Source of the DNA: Clarkia xantiana subsp. parviflora
Lineage: Eukaryota > Streptophyta > Magnoliopsida > Myrtales > Onagraceae
Assembly: GCA_036873135.1 (NCBI GenBank)
Contig: JAPTYO010000002.1
Coordinates: 45,189,452-45,253,451 of the forward strand
DNA length: 64,000 nt
Direction of reading: 5' to 3'
Of the stretch, positions 33,147-45,795 are shown piece by piece. Below the pieces are notes generated by a model. That model was not told the DNA's origin, ran no database searches, and saw nothing but the letters and a program-made list of their open reading frames with translations. A program made the position numbers and the translations under genes. How positions within the stretch are numbered: position 1 is the first letter of the stretch; each line of letters begins with the position of its first letter.

Positions 33147-34118
33147 TTATCTTGGAGCAAAGTGTATGTGAAACTCACTAAGCTCTACTGCCCATTTCAC
33201 TAATCTTCCCGACGCATCCGATCGGTTCAAAAAATGCATCAAAGGCTGGTTCGTCAACACAGTAATCTCGTGTGCGTGGAAATAAGGCCTTAGCTTCCGA
33301 GCAGTAATAATCAACGCAAAGAGATACTTCTCAACGGGAGGATAATTCAATTCAGACTTGGCAAACGCCTTGCTTACATAATAAACGGGGACTTGATTAC
33401 CCTCGACAACCTTCACTAACACAGAGCTAATGGCAAATTCAGAAATAGCCAAGTAAAGATAGAGCGGCTCGCCTGGAACCGGTTTCGCCAACGGCGGGAG
33501 GGTGCGAAGGTGTTGCTTGAGTGCTTGGAACGCTTCTTCACACTTGGCGGTCCACTCAAACTTCTTGTTGGCCCTCAGGACTTCAAAAAATGGCATTGAT
33601 CGGTCGCTTGCTTTGGACAGGAAGCGATTCATTGCAGCTAGTCGGCCATTCAGCACTTGCACCTCCCGATGGTTTATCGGAGACTGCATCTCCTCAATCG
33701 CCCTCAGCTTCTCGGGATTCACCTCAATTCCTCTCTGGCTCACCATAAAGCCCAAAAATTTCCCTGAGTGGACTCCGAAGGCGCATTTCGTCGGGTTTAA
33801 GCGAACTTGATGAAGACTCATCTGCTCAAATGCCATGGCTAGGTTGTGCACATGATCCTCAGCTTGTCGGGACTTCACCAGCATGTCATCCACATAAGCT
33901 TCCATGGTCTCTCCCAGCATATCTCCGAATAACTTATTCACCATGCGCTGATAGGTTGCCCCGGCATTGATTAACCCGAAAGGCATGACATCGTAGTGAT
34001 AGATGTCACTGTCTGCATAAAACGCTGTGTGAGGAGCGTCCTCCTTGGCCATCTTGATCTGGTTGTAGCCCGAATACGCATCCATGAAGCTCAACAGCTC
34101 ATGTCCCGATGTGGGCAT
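33147..34118 (-). pseudogene. pol: reverse transcriptase palm to connection (Gyp-A)
   Basis: SFMDAYSGYNQIKM, MPFGLINAGATYQRMVNKLFG and the catalytic YVDDML are all present, then the thumb and connection to SEFHIHFAPR. It ends at a TAA where Gyp-B has ACG. The start is set by an extra C near 34114 that shifts the frame from the upstream block. Confidence 0.92.
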
Positions 34119-34296
34119 CCACCAACTGGTCGATTCTCGGGAGTGGGTAACAGTCCTTCGGGCAAGCCTTATTCAGGTCGCGGAAATCCACACACATCCG
34201 CCATTTCCCATTAGTCTTCTTCACCAGTACCGGATTAGCGACCCAAGTTTGGAATCGGAGCTCTTTAATAAACCCAGCATCGAGCAACCTGCCCAC
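34099..34296 (-). pseudogene. pol: reverse transcriptase fingers (Gyp-A)
   Basis: FQTWVANPVLVKKTNGKWRM, CVDFRDLNKACPKDCYPLPR. It is bounded upstream by a TAG where Gyp-B has CAG and downstream by the one-base insertion near 34114. Confidence 0.88.
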
Positions 34297-34299
34297 CTC

Positions 34300-34818
34300 C
34301 TACTGGATCGCGATCTTCTTGTCTGTGCCTATCGGACGCCTTTTCTGCGTGATAGGTTTGATTGCGGGGTCTATCTTCAGCTCGTGTACGATCACATCGG
34401 GGCTGATTCCTGGCATATCGCTCGGGGACCAGGCAAACAGCTCCTTGAACTCCTTCAGCAACTCAATCAATTTTTGGGCTGTCTCCTCAGTCAGAGCAGA
34501 CCCGATTTTCACCTTCCTCTGGGGTCCGTCGATCTCAACTTCTTTTAGATCTTCTATGGGGGCGGGACGCCCAAACTCCTCTCTAGGATCTGTATCTGTC
34601 TGGAGGACAGTCATGGCCTCTCGCCTTCTCCTTCGGGTGGCGTTAACATAACATCTTCGGGATGCTACCTGGTCACCCTTGACCTCTCCGACTCCGTGGT
34701 CGGTCGGGAACTTCATCTTCTGGTGCACTGTCGAGGCAACTGCCATTAGGGGGTTGATGGTGGTTCTCCCGATAATCGCGTTGTAAGTCCCCGCGGAATC
34801 AACTACCACAAACTCCAC
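34300..34818 (-). pseudogene. pol: protease end and RT N-terminus (Gyp-A)
   Basis: EFVVVDSAGTYNAIIGRTTI and AVASTVHQKMKFPT are the C-terminal part of the protease domain. KELFAWSPSDMPGISPDVIVH and ITQKRRP lead into RT. It is bounded upstream by a TGA where Gyp-B has TGG (Trp), and it ends at the TAG just before EVGRLLDAG. Confidence 0.9.
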
Positions 34819-34836
34819 GTTCCTCCTTTCTGATTT

Positions 34837-36870
34837 TCACCCACTACCAAACTCCACTGGTAAGGTGATTACTCCTAGCGGATAGGAGGTAGAACCAGAG
34901 AACCCCACCATCGGGAAGTTTGCCTCCTTCAGATCTTTCTTCGTTTTTCCCATAGCCTCCATCGCGTCCATAAATAGAATATCGGAGAAGCTCCCTCCGT
35001 CGATCAGAATTCGCTTCATCTCGTACCCGTCTACATCCAAGGTCACAACCAAGGCGTCATCGTGCGGAGTCTCCACGCCTATGAGATCCTCCGACGAAAA
35101 GGAAATCACCATCTCTTCCTTCAAGGTCCAGGATCGAGACCTCTTACCTAGCACCACAGCCGTAGGAATTCTAGAGGCGTAAACCTCCCGAGAGGACGAG
35201 GTATCACCTCCAGCAGCAAATCCTCCGTGAATCACATTAATGGTGCCCCGTCGTTCTTTGCGGGCACCGGACGGCTCCGGATCGGACCTCTTCTTCTTTG
35301 GGGACCGATCGCGGGATCGAGAACGGGACCGCGATCGGGACCGAGAGCGGGATCGACACCGCTTATCCCCGACGAACTCCTTGAGCTTCCCCTTCTGGAT
35401 CAGTTTTTCGATCTCCTTCTTCAGCTCCCGACAATGGTTGGTGTCGTGACCATTTGCGCGGTGGAATCGGCAGTAGCGATCCGTGCGGGATCCTAAGAAT
35501 TCTCCATCCTTCTTTGGGGGGTACCTGGAGATACCTTGTCGTTCCATGACCGTTAGTACCTCCGCCATGGAGCAGTTGAGAGGAATGTCGAGATCCTCCC
35601 ACTTGTCCTTCCTTAAAGAACGCCTATCATCTCTCCGACCAGAGCGGCCTCGATCCCGACTGCCCTCGGGTTTACCCTTTGACTTACGATCGTCGAAAGG
35701 TTTAACCGACTGCTTCCCTTTATTCGACTTCGGGGGCTCCAGCTCTCCAGCGGCTATCTTCGACTCCTGGACATCGATTTTCCGTTTCACCCTCTTCTGT
35801 AGTGCCTCCATATTCCACACGGCTTTCTCAGCCACGCTGTGCATTAGGTCGGAACCGTAGGGGGCCGTTAGGTTCCGAATGAATGCACGGATGGTTTCAC
35901 CCTCCGAGATCTCCTCATCAATCTCCGCCACACTGGCAGTGTACCGCTGGTAATAGTGTGCCAGCGATTCGTCGGGCCTCTGTACCACCTGGGTCAGGGA
36001 CCTCACACTCTTCAGCAAACTTCTACGACCCTGGTACTGCTGAATGAACCGGCCGTGCATATCTGCCCAGCAAGTGATGCAGCCTGGGGGCAGACTAAAG
36101 AACCAGGTCAGGGCTCTTTCCCTAAGTGTGTTTGGGAACAGCGTACAAACTATGTCTTCATTCGGGGCTCTTCCCAGACACGCCATGAGGTGCTTCTGGA
36201 CATGACGAACCGGATCTCCTTCGCCATCGTATTCCTTTATCGTGGGGATACCCAGCCCTGGTGGGGCTAGGGTGTCTATGAGTCGAGGAACGAAGGGATG
36301 AGTAGATCGATCCCTCAGCTCCGACACCAGCGGCTTCTTCTCTCCCATGCAGATGTTCACGATCTTTACCACCTGATCGGGGGTGATGGGACCATTCAGG
36401 GGAATGGTCCTGTGCTGTACTGGTCCTGGCCCATCAACCACGAATCTCTCTGGTTGAACGGACACCCTACTCCTGTCTTGGCCTCTGGGCGAAGCCTCCC
36501 GTACGTTCCTAACCTCTGCTGGTGGGGGTGCTTCTTCTAACGGGGGCATCTCCTCCTGCCTCCTCGCGGCCTCTCTCCGATCCAAGAGAGCCTCCACGGC
36601 TGCCAAAAACATAGGCATGGCTTCTGCCACAGCTCTTGTCAGGTCCGTAGCTGGGGGAGCCTCCTGCTCCCTATTGCCCTGGTGCTGAGCGGCAATCTCT
36701 TCGGGACCTTCATTATGCCCCCCTGTCTGGGAGAGCTCAGCAGCAGGATGGTTCTGGTTTTCCTCCTGTTCTGGTAGTGAATTTAGAGTTGTCGCAGCGG
36801 GGTGACGGGAACCACCAGATTGTCCTTTCCTTCTTTGCCTGCCAGCCGCCATTGAACGAGTAGAAGGCAT
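34837..36870 (-). CDS. gag-pro: Gag-protease of Gyp-A
   Basis: This 677-residue frame shows that gag and protease are one open frame in this family. The Gag core has WFFSLPPGCITCWADM, FIQQYQGRR and AFIRNLTAPYGS. The zinc knuckle CRFHRANGHDTNHC lies near residue 466, and a strong Arg-Ser tract near 503-522. Then come the GTINVIHGG box and the protease active-site region ILIDGGSFSDIL. The ATG lies about 18 bp from the PBS. The frame ends at TGA (34837-34839) where Gyp-B has Trp. It matches Gyp-B across its length, with small indels in the N-terminal third. Confidence 0.94.
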   Translation of the reverse strand: MPSTRSMAAGRQRRKGQSGGSRHPAATTLNSLPEQEENQNHPAAELSQTGGHNEGPEEIAAQHQGNREQEAPPATDLTRAVAEAMPMFLAAVEALLDRREAARRQEEMPPLEEAPPPAEVRNVREASPRGQDRSRVSVQPERFVVDGPGPVQHRTIPLNGPITPDQVVKIVNICMGEKKPLVSELRDRSTHPFVPRLIDTLAPPGLGIPTIKEYDGEGDPVRHVQKHLMACLGRAPNEDIVCTLFPNTLRERALTWFFSLPPGCITCWADMHGRFIQQYQGRRSLLKSVRSLTQVVQRPDESLAHYYQRYTASVAEIDEEISEGETIRAFIRNLTAPYGSDLMHSVAEKAVWNMEALQKRVKRKIDVQESKIAAGELEPPKSNKGKQSVKPFDDRKSKGKPEGSRDRGRSGRRDDRRSLRKDKWEDLDIPLNCSMAEVLTVMERQGISRYPPKKDGEFLGSRTDRYCRFHRANGHDTNHCRELKKEIEKLIQKGKLKEFVGDKRCRSRSRSRSRSRSRSRDRSPKKKRSDPEPSGARKERRGTINVIHGGFAAGGDTSSSREVYASRIPTAVVLGKRSRSWTLKEEMVISFSSEDLIGVETPHDDALVVTLDVDGYEMKRILIDGGSFSDILFMDAMEAMGKTKKDLKEANFPMVGFSGSTSYPLGVITLPVEFGSG

Positions 36871-36888
36871 ATCAGCTTTTTGTTAGTT

Positions 36889-36906
36889 TCCCACAGACGG
36901 CGCCAA
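36889..36906 (-). other. primer-binding site of Gyp-A
   Basis: Minus strand TTGGCGCCGTCTGTGGGA abuts the inner end of the 5' LTR. Confidence 0.8.
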
Positions 36907-37613
36907 TGTTGGATCACGGTGGAACTCTAGTTCGATCTTTGACGGTGATCCTAGCTCCTTCGCTCCACGCAATCCTGCAAGAGGGGATAGACCAGGCGGT
37001 GACCCAGAATCCCTCTCCGATGCTTAAATGAGTATCTCGTACGGACTGGCAAGCAGTAATCTCAAGTAAGGTATTTCAACGTCAGTGATCTGAGGTGACC
37101 TCTTGCCCTTTTATAGGCGAAGAGATACCTCAGTTACCTGGTGAACCGTTGGGTGTGGTTAGCCCGTATCCCGCGTATCTCGGGTGTGATCCCGCCTATC
37201 TAGGCCATGATCTCGCTTATCTCGGCCACGCCCCGCGTATCTCGGCCACGCTCCGTGTATCTTAACCACGTTCCGCGTATCTCGGCCACGCCCCGCGTAT
37301 CCCGGCCTTATCCTCTGATAGCGAGTTCCCGACTAACATCGGGGACTCCAGAGTTATCTCGTTGTGTCACCGCTCGGGGCCCCTCGTCATCGTGACAGGG
37401 CCTATTGTTCTCAGGGATTCGTCATCGGGGCCTACTCAGAGGCATCTCGTCGGGAGCGTTCAGCTCGCTTATCAGGTCCGACTCTGTCGGGACCTCTCAT
37501 CCTCGGGCTCCCTTCGTCGGGATCCTTTGTCTTGGCCTTCATTTAGGGCCCACCGGGCCTATTTGCCGTTTCCTCACCGTTAAAGGGCCTAACGGCTGTA
37601 GTCGAACCCATCA
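36907..37613 (-). repeat. 5' LTR of Gyp-A
   Basis: It is 707 bp and nearly identical to 28769-29473. The second TSD copy GTGAG follows at 37614-37618. On the minus strand it has the TATA box and the box AAGCATCGGAGAGGG. Confidence 0.95.
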
Positions 37614-37618
37614 GTGAG

Positions 37619-38493
37619 TATGTTTCATCAAAGTCCACTCCGTGGATTTAGGTATATCCTTTCGCAACTAGTCGAGCTTTGTATCGCTCGACTTCTCCAT
37701 CAGCAGTGAGTTTGAGTTTTAATACCCACTTTGCTCCTATTGCTCTGCGGTTCATAGGCAAATCAACTAATGACCAAACCGTATTAGCTTTCACTGAGGC
37801 GATTTCATCTTCCATTGCTTTTCTCCATTCCTTTGCTTGAGGTACGTCCATCGCTTGTTAAACCGTTACTGGTTCATCAACAGATCTGAGAGTGAATATT
37901 TCGCCTCTCTCAATGGGATACCTTTTAGGGAGTTTGACCCATACTTCCACTTGGAATAATGCTTCTTATCGGGGCACTACTCCCGCTGGGAATGTTGGCG
38001 TTACTAGAACTTTGAGCAACAACTTCCCTAGGACGACCCCTTCGTCTCGGAATTTCACCTCCGAGATTAGTTCTTTGATCGCTAGGATCTGGAACTGGAG
38101 CGATCATCCCACTCCCACTTGAAATAATGGGAATTTCGGGTAGTTGTGTGTTATGAATGTCAGGTTCTACTTGATTCGCATTCCCAGCAATAGTGATTTG
38201 TATTGGGGGGGGGGGGGGGACTGAGCCCTCCCACTGGATTATAATGGGAATATCGTCCTCATTAACCGGATCACTTGTTGCTGAGCCAAATCTCCCACTC
38301 GAATAAAGTGGGACCTTAGAATCATCATCATCACGTCTCTGGATTCATGTTCGTACACACTACCTTTTTCTTGAGTTGACACAAATACATAACCTTTTGA
38401 GTTCTCGGAGTATCTTATAAAGATGCTCTTAAGTCCTCTGAGGCCTAACTTGCCAAATCGGCTGTCAGTTGTATGTGTGTAAGCTGCGCACCC
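37619..38493 (-). pseudogene. pol: copia integrase-RT linker and RT start (Cop-H)
   Basis: 37648-37851 reads KEWRKAMEDEIASVKANTVW and KARLVAKGYT, the start of copia RT, and is cut by Gyp-A. The linker 37852-38493 repeats GTGGGAGT-like words and aligns with Cop-G 1285-1960. It contains a G-run near 38206-38219 that probably breaks the frame. Confidence 0.85.
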
Positions 38494-39055
38494 CTAAGGT
38501 CGCAGCCCGGTAAGATTTAACTCTCTACCAGTCCAGAGCTCATATGGTGTTGTGTTAACTGCTTTTGATGGGACAAGGTTTACTACATGAGTGGCAGCAA
38601 GCAATGCGTCTCCCCAATAATAAATTGGTAATTGTGCTTGTGACATCATGGTTCTCACCATGTCTAGGAGAGTCTGATTACGACGTTCAGCAACACCATT
38701 CTGCTGTGGTGTGTTGGGGATCGTCGTTTGACGGGCGATCCCACTTTCTTTGCATAACTTATCAAACTCATTAGAGAGATATTCTCCACCTCTATCGGTG
38801 CGAAGGATTTTCACCTTCCGCTCCTGTTGATTCTCCACGAGCTTTAGAAAGCTTTTAAAGCAATCTATAGCTTCAGATTTGTGAGTAATCAAATGAGTAA
38901 ACCCAAATCGGGTGTAGTCATCAATGAAAGTTAAAAAGTATCGCTTTCCATTCCTAGTAGTTACGTTCATTGGTCCACAGACATCGGAATGGATTATCTG
39001 CAATGTAAATTCTGCTCGTTTTGCTTCACCGAATGGCTTGCGGGTGGACATTCCA
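38494..39055 (-). pseudogene. pol: copia integrase core (Cop-H)
   Basis: GEAKRAEFTLQIIHSDVCGP carries the first catalytic Asp, RTDRGGEYLSNEF the second and QNGVAERRNQTLLDM the Glu. FIDDYTRFGFT is also typical of copia. The start is truncated: the frame runs at 39056 into a 49-bp piece of inverted LTR, so the zinc-binding N-terminus, protease and most of gag are missing. It ends at a stop at 38494. Confidence 0.9.
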
Positions 39056-39104
39056 GCTAGTACACGTTTAGCATTCCGTAGTATTACGTCCGCGTAATCC
39101 AACA
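39056..39104 (+). repeat. 49-bp inverted LTR end inside Cop-H
   Basis: GCTAGTACACGTTTAGCATT through to AATCCAACA is the 3' end of the Cop-H LTR in the opposite orientation to the element. The junction with integrase shares GCTAG. The Cop-H LTR has these bases at 14597-14645 in reverse. Confidence 0.88.
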
Positions 39105-39105
39105 G

Positions 39106-39118
39106 TGGTATGAGAGCC
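39106..39118 (+). other. copia primer-binding site, plus orientation
   Basis: TGGTATGAGAGCC, one base after the inverted LTR end, is one mismatch from TGGTATCAGAGC, the complement of plant initiator-Met tRNA used by most copia elements. Confidence 0.82.
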
Positions 39119-41330
<2,212 letters not shown>

Positions 41331-41627
41331 AATTATGACTCGTGGAGCAAAGGCGTCATTACGGTTTTTGAAGCACAAGGTCTGTGTGACCACATACAAA
41401 TAACCATGAATTACCCGAATGTCGGACTCACCAAAGATCTGGCATTTGCCCACTTTAAGTGGGAGCAAGATGACAAGAAAACAAAGGAGCTGATACTGTC
41501 GGAAATGTCAGAAGATTTCTATGTCCGCTATAAGAATGATTTGACGACAAAGGACATCTGGGATGCCCTCTTTCTGAAATATGAAAGTGGCATGCAGTTA
41601 CACTGCACCCACTTATACCAACATTAG
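41331..41627 (+). pseudogene. gag: copia gag N-terminal fragment, inverted in Cop-H
   Basis: The frame open from about 41331 reads VFEAQGLCDHIQ, FAHFKWEQDDKKTKELIL and KDIWDALFLKYE, which is the pattern of copia Gag N-termini. It faces away from the pol gene of the same element. It stops at 41625-41627, four bases before the second PBS copy, so most of gag is lost. Confidence 0.7.
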
Positions 41628-41633
41628 AAACCT

Positions 41634-41646
41634 GGCTCTGATACCA
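41634..41646 (-). other. copia primer-binding site, minus orientation (Cop-H)
   Basis: Minus strand TGGTATCAGAGCC, one base from the LTR end. This is the proper PBS of Cop-H, facing left. It stands opposite the plus-oriented copy at 39106. Confidence 0.88.
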
Positions 41647-41647
41647 C

Positions 41648-41728
41648 TGTTGGATTACGGGGACGTAATACTACGGAATGCTAAACGTGTAATAGCAAGA
41701 TATCTACTCTACGCAGTTGAATTAGTAC
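41648..41728 (-). repeat. 5' LTR of Cop-H, part 1
   Basis: It starts TGTTGGATTACGGGGACG like 14597 and is cut at 41728 by Gyp-C (TSD AGTAC). It resumes at 51951. Confidence 0.9.
41724..41728. repeat. target site duplication AGTAC of Gyp-C (left)
   Basis: AGTAC flanks Gyp-C here and at 51946-51950. The uncut LTR at about 14672 has a single copy. Confidence 0.94.
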
Positions 41729-42397
41729 TGATGGATATACACCCAATTTGAACCCGTTGACTTCCGAATCGTTTTATTTTTATCACCCCGTTAATGATTA
41801 TAAATCGAAACTTCGACCTGAACACCCCGCCGAAACACCAACGGTCCGGACGAGGCGAAAATACTCGTCCGGGCCACGCGACGAACTCACCTAGGTGAGG
41901 TAGGGTGGCCACACCCGACCTCCCCTAGGGGAGATCGGGTTGGCCAACCCATCTCCCCTAGGGCAACCCCTACCCTTGGGGGTCGGATTTTCTCTCCGCC
42001 CCCAAGGGCCCTGGCACCGTTTTCCGACTCCCACACTTAGATTATTTCCGCCAACCTCTCCATGCTTTAAGGTTTTAATTATGTGATCAAGGACTAATTA
42101 ATTGTGTTCGAAGGTTAACGATGTCATTAAGTCACCTTAATGACACCGTTGCCTATAAATACGACCCTTCCACCACTCATTTGATCATCTGGATTATTGT
42201 GAAGTTTAGCTCTGGCATCTCTCTAGCTTTATCTCTCTAGAAGTATCATTCTGACTTAAGCATCGGAGAAGAGAAGCAAGGAAGCAGAAGGACGTGGATC
42301 AGAACGACAAGCCCCAAGAGCACTGAACCCGTAATTTCACCAGTGAGGAATAAGGTTTAGATCGACAACCCGTTGACCTAAAGCTTAGAACCTAACA
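41729..42397 (+). repeat. 5' LTR of Gyp-C (lacks the hairpin)
   Basis: It is 669 bp, TGATGG to TAACA. TATA (CTATAAATACG) lies near 42153-42163. Compared with 51188-51945, it lacks 69 bp spanning the C-rich hairpin, bounded by the repeat GGAGA, and about 20 bp near 41960. Confidence 0.95.
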
Positions 42398-42416
42398 CTT
42401 GGCACCATCTGTGGGA
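42398..42416 (+). other. primer-binding site of Gyp-C
   Basis: CTTGGCACCATCTGTGGGA follows the LTR. It differs from the TGGCGCC of the other gypsy elements here, so a different tRNA primer or a drifted site is possible. Confidence 0.72.
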
Positions 42417-42430
42417 TTCGAATAGAAAGC

Positions 42431-44364
42431 CTGGCAATCACGAGAGCGATAACGAACAGCTTAGCGTCTAGAGGTGATCGCCCACCTGGGGGCAATAGGC
42501 AAGAGAGACAGGCTATACCTCCAGCAAGGCAGCCTAACCCAGAGAAACAGCCTGCACACCCAGAGCCTCAGGTAGCCCCACAGGCACCCCAGCCTAACAA
42601 TCAGGGAGGAGGACCTTCACGCCCAGCTGGGGCCGAGTCTTCCACAACTTCAACTCCATTGGCTAGGAGGCCACAAAGACAGGGTGGGCAACAAGGAGTG
42701 CCATCCCAATACACGGCACCTCCTCAGGGGTACTACTATGAGGCACAACCTCAAGGGTATCCATATGGAATGCCGGCTCAAAGGAACGACAATCGCGCAC
42801 ACACAACCAACACAAGGCCCGCATACTCACAAGGAGCACAGACAGTGAATCTGGGGTTGATGAGCGCATTGGATGAGCTGCTAGCCTATAGAGAGACTCT
42901 GAGGAACAGGCAGGGAAGGCAACACCAGCATGAAGAAGAAGAAGTTCATGAGGAAGAACAAGTCCCAGAAGAAGAACACTACTCGCACCCTCCGACAGGG
43001 CAGCGAGAAGGACAAAGGAGAGATGACCAAAGTCCACCCCCAGAGGGAGGGCAGCAGTTTGTGCCTCCAAGGCAGAAACAGCCACAACAGGATGCCAGGG
43101 CATACACCCCGCTGGGGGCAGATAGACAGGCAAGACCTCCAAGGAGGCAGGAATTCAACCAAGTACCCCAACAGGGACATCAAGGATACGCTTATAGTCC
43201 GTACCAGCACGGACAAGGGATCCCGATAAGCCCAGTATACAATTATGGAGGATATCAGAGAGACTATACTCCAACGCCGGTGATGATAACCCCGGAGGAG
43301 ATAGAAGCCATGATAGCAAGGAAGATGAGTGAGTCCAAGAGGAACGCATTGCACTGCCTGAGTGACAACACAAACCACCCCTTCACGAGGGAGTTGGAAA
43401 TGAACAAAGTGCCAGACTCCTTGCATACAATACAGATAGCAAAATACAATGGCAAGGGAGACCCTTTAGAGCACATCTAGCAGCATGAAGCCTCTCTATT
43501 CGGGAGAACAACAGATGACCGCTACAAGGCACTATTATTTCCAAACACCCTGTCAGGGGTGGCGTCACATTGGTTCTTCAGCCTACCTACTGAGAGCATC
43601 CACTCATGGGCACAGCTAAAGGCAAAGTTTCTTCAGAGATATTTAGGAGAAAGGAAGCTCTCAAAGGGACAGGTTCCCTAGATGATGTGAAGCAAGAGAA
43701 TGATGAATCTTTGGCTGATTACTACACAAGGTTCAACCAGAACATATCAGACATACAAGGCGACATCACCGAGGGTGAAATAATAAGAGCCTTCATAAGG
43801 AACCTAGGCCGCTTTGGGTCCACATTGGCAGAAAAGATGGCCAAAAAACCTGCAAGTACCTTAGAGGAATTGGCAGGGAGAGTGAAAACTCACATAGACC
43901 TAGAGAGGCACATAGTGAGTAAGAAAGCCAAGATTCAAGCAGCAAAGGAGGACAATACAAAGCAGAATAAGGGAAAGCCACCTCAGGCACCTCAACCCAC
44001 AAGGCAACAAGAATGGCGTCCGCCTCAGCAAAGAAATCAGATGGGTGAGCCATTGAAGGCTAGGGAAATAAATGTTATCAAGTTCATACCATTGAACACC
44101 ACCCCAGCAGTGGTCCTGAGAGAGATGACAAATCAGAAATTATGGTCGCCCCCCGGAAGATGGAGAGCCCCAACGGTAGGGACACACAAGGATAGATGGT
44201 GTGTTAATCATGAGGCTTATGGGCATGATACGAACGAATGCTTTATCTTGAAGCTAAGTATCAACAATATCATCCAAAGAGGAGAGCTAAAACAGTTTGT
44301 TGATCACGGTGGCAATAGCACACAACTAGGGCCATCATACAGGATAAGGGCAAAGACAAGGTAG
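42431..44364 (+). pseudogene. gag: Gag of Gyp-C, broken by one stop and one frameshift
   Basis: The frame is open from about 42431, where the expected ATG reads CTG, through a Gln/Pro-rich N-terminus. The Gag core begins at EEIEAMIARKM. A TAG at 43478-43480 stands where a Gln is expected, and the same frame goes on with HWFFSLPTESIHSWAQLKAK. A one-base shift near 43668 moves to the frame 43606-44364 (DESLADYYTRFNQNI, RAFIRNLG), with a zinc knuckle CVNHEAYGHDTNEC near 44199-44240. This is Gag of the same branch as Gyp-A/B but clearly a different family. Confidence 0.88.
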
Positions 44365-45191
44365 ATTATAATCCCCCACCTAACAAGAGGGGGACTATAA
44401 ACATGATACATGGAGGAGTGGCATCGGGTGGCCCAATAGCCAATGCAAGGGAGGTTTATGCATCCAAGCTGAGCTCAGTGCCAAAGTGGAGAAAGAGCCC
44501 ACGAGAAGGAGAGGAGATGAAGATTGAGTTTTCAGAGAAGGACAAGAGTCATATTGTCTTCCCGCACGATGATGCTTTAGTCATCACAATGGACATCGAT
44601 AACTTCGATGTAAAAAGGATACTGGTAGATGGAGGCAGCTCCACAGACCTTCTAAGCCTAAGGGTCCTAGAAGAGATAGGAAAAAAAAAGGCGAATATCA
44701 AACCAGTCAACTTCCCTCTGGTTGGCTTCTCAGGGGAAACAAGTTATCCCCTAGGAATGATAACCGTGCCAGTGACCATGGGCCAGGGATGGACACAGCT
44801 AAGAGTGAACGTCAACTTCATGGTGGTTGAAAGCCTAGGAGCCTACAACGGGATCTTAGGATGAACAACCATAAAACCATATGAAATTGTGCCATCTACC
44901 GTGCATCAGAAGCTGAAGTATATCACCGAAAACGAAATTGGGGAAGTCTTGGGTGATCAACGCACTACAAGGCAGTGCTACGTCAACTCCATGAGACGTG
45001 GATCACACAAGTCAGACGCAGTGGCTATGGTCATGACTGGGGCCATCCAAGACAAAGAGAAGGTGATGAAAAGGCTAAGGCAGGGAAAGATGAAAAAGGG
45101 AGTTACACTCCGCCTGAGTAAGCAGTTCTTTCAAGGACTAGCTAAGAAGAAGCAGAGAAGTAAGGCTGTAAGGATAACAAGCATACCTTGG
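44365..45191 (+). pseudogene. pro: Gag-protease junction and aspartic protease of Gyp-C
   Basis: 44403-44864 carries the junction box MIHGGVASGG, then HDDALVITMDID and the active-site region ILVDGGSSTDLL, then LVGFSGETSYPLGMITVPV. TGA at 44862-44864 stands where relatives have Arg. The domain goes on (STVHQKLKYITENEIGEVLG) and ends at TAG near 45192 after a basic stretch. No RT follows. Confidence 0.87.
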
Positions 45192-45795
45192 TAGCCAGAG
45201 AATGCAGAAGGAAAGAGAGCAAGGGACTCCATTGTAAAGGGTTTCCGATATATAGACGACATCAAGCAAATGCCAAAGGAGTCCATATCAAGCTACTTTG
45301 GGAGATTCTTCAGCTATGGTGCAAGCATGGACATCACAAGAAGTGAGGTCGTAAGGGCCTTCCTTAGAAACATGCATCCAACCTCAATTGAAGCATATGG
45401 AGGGCTCTATGAGGTGGTCATGACAAGCACAATGAGGGAGCTCAAAGAGAGACTGGACAAGGCATTCGCAAAAGAGATAGGGCAATGTGAAGAGGTCCTT
45501 AAAGAAGAAAAATTGAACAACATACTTGAAAGAGTTAAAGACTTCAAATTCACACCCCTCACGGCAGATATGGAAGAAATTTTTGAAGAGTACCTCAAAA
45601 AGGAGCTACAAAGTGCAAGGAGGAAGGCAAGGCCTTCCTGGGGAAAGATGCACAGGGTTGGTGTGAGTACCATGGGACCTGGGGGCATCAAACCAATGAT
45701 TTCATGGTATTGAAGATAGAAGTGGAAGAGATGATTTACAAAGGAGGCCTAAAGGAGTACGTGGCAACAGACACACTCACCACCCCATATCCTTA
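45192..45795 (+). pseudogene. second, divergent gag-like segment of Gyp-C
   Basis: The frame 45270-45713 has a Gag-core look: MPKESISSYFGRFFSYGAS, VRAFLRNMHPTS, FTPLTADMEEIFEEYLKKEL. In the next frame (45661-45790) a zinc-knuckle remnant reads CEYHGTWGHQTNDF, with the last Cys lost, followed by LKIEVEEMIYKGGLKEYV. It is not a simple copy of the first gag (42431-44364). It occupies the place where RT would be, so it may come from recombination with another element. Assignment rests on motif pattern. Confidence 0.62.

Larger units (their letters stand above)
28769..37613 (-). mobile_element. Gyp-A: full-length Ty3/gypsy (Tat-like) element, 8.8 kb
   Basis: This is a minus-strand relative of Gyp-B: 5' LTR 36907-37613, PBS, gag-protease (34837-36870), RT to integrase (31264-34818, broken), 27-bp tandem array, shortened antisense gene (+, 30024-30423), PPT and 3' LTR 28769-29473. 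The TSD is GTGAG. It is 2.4 kb shorter than Gyp-B, mainly because most of the antisense gene is deleted. By eye the LTRs differ at roughly 2 percent, so insertion is fairly recent. Confidence 0.95.

Noticed and set aside
28769..37613. Gyp-A as a copy already dead when it moved
   Set aside because: LTRs differ by about 2 percent by eye, enough for its six or so breaks to have arisen after insertion.
38206..38219. G-run as a slippage signal for programmed frameshifting
   Set aside because: Located in a decayed copia linker; most likely a replication or sequencing length error.
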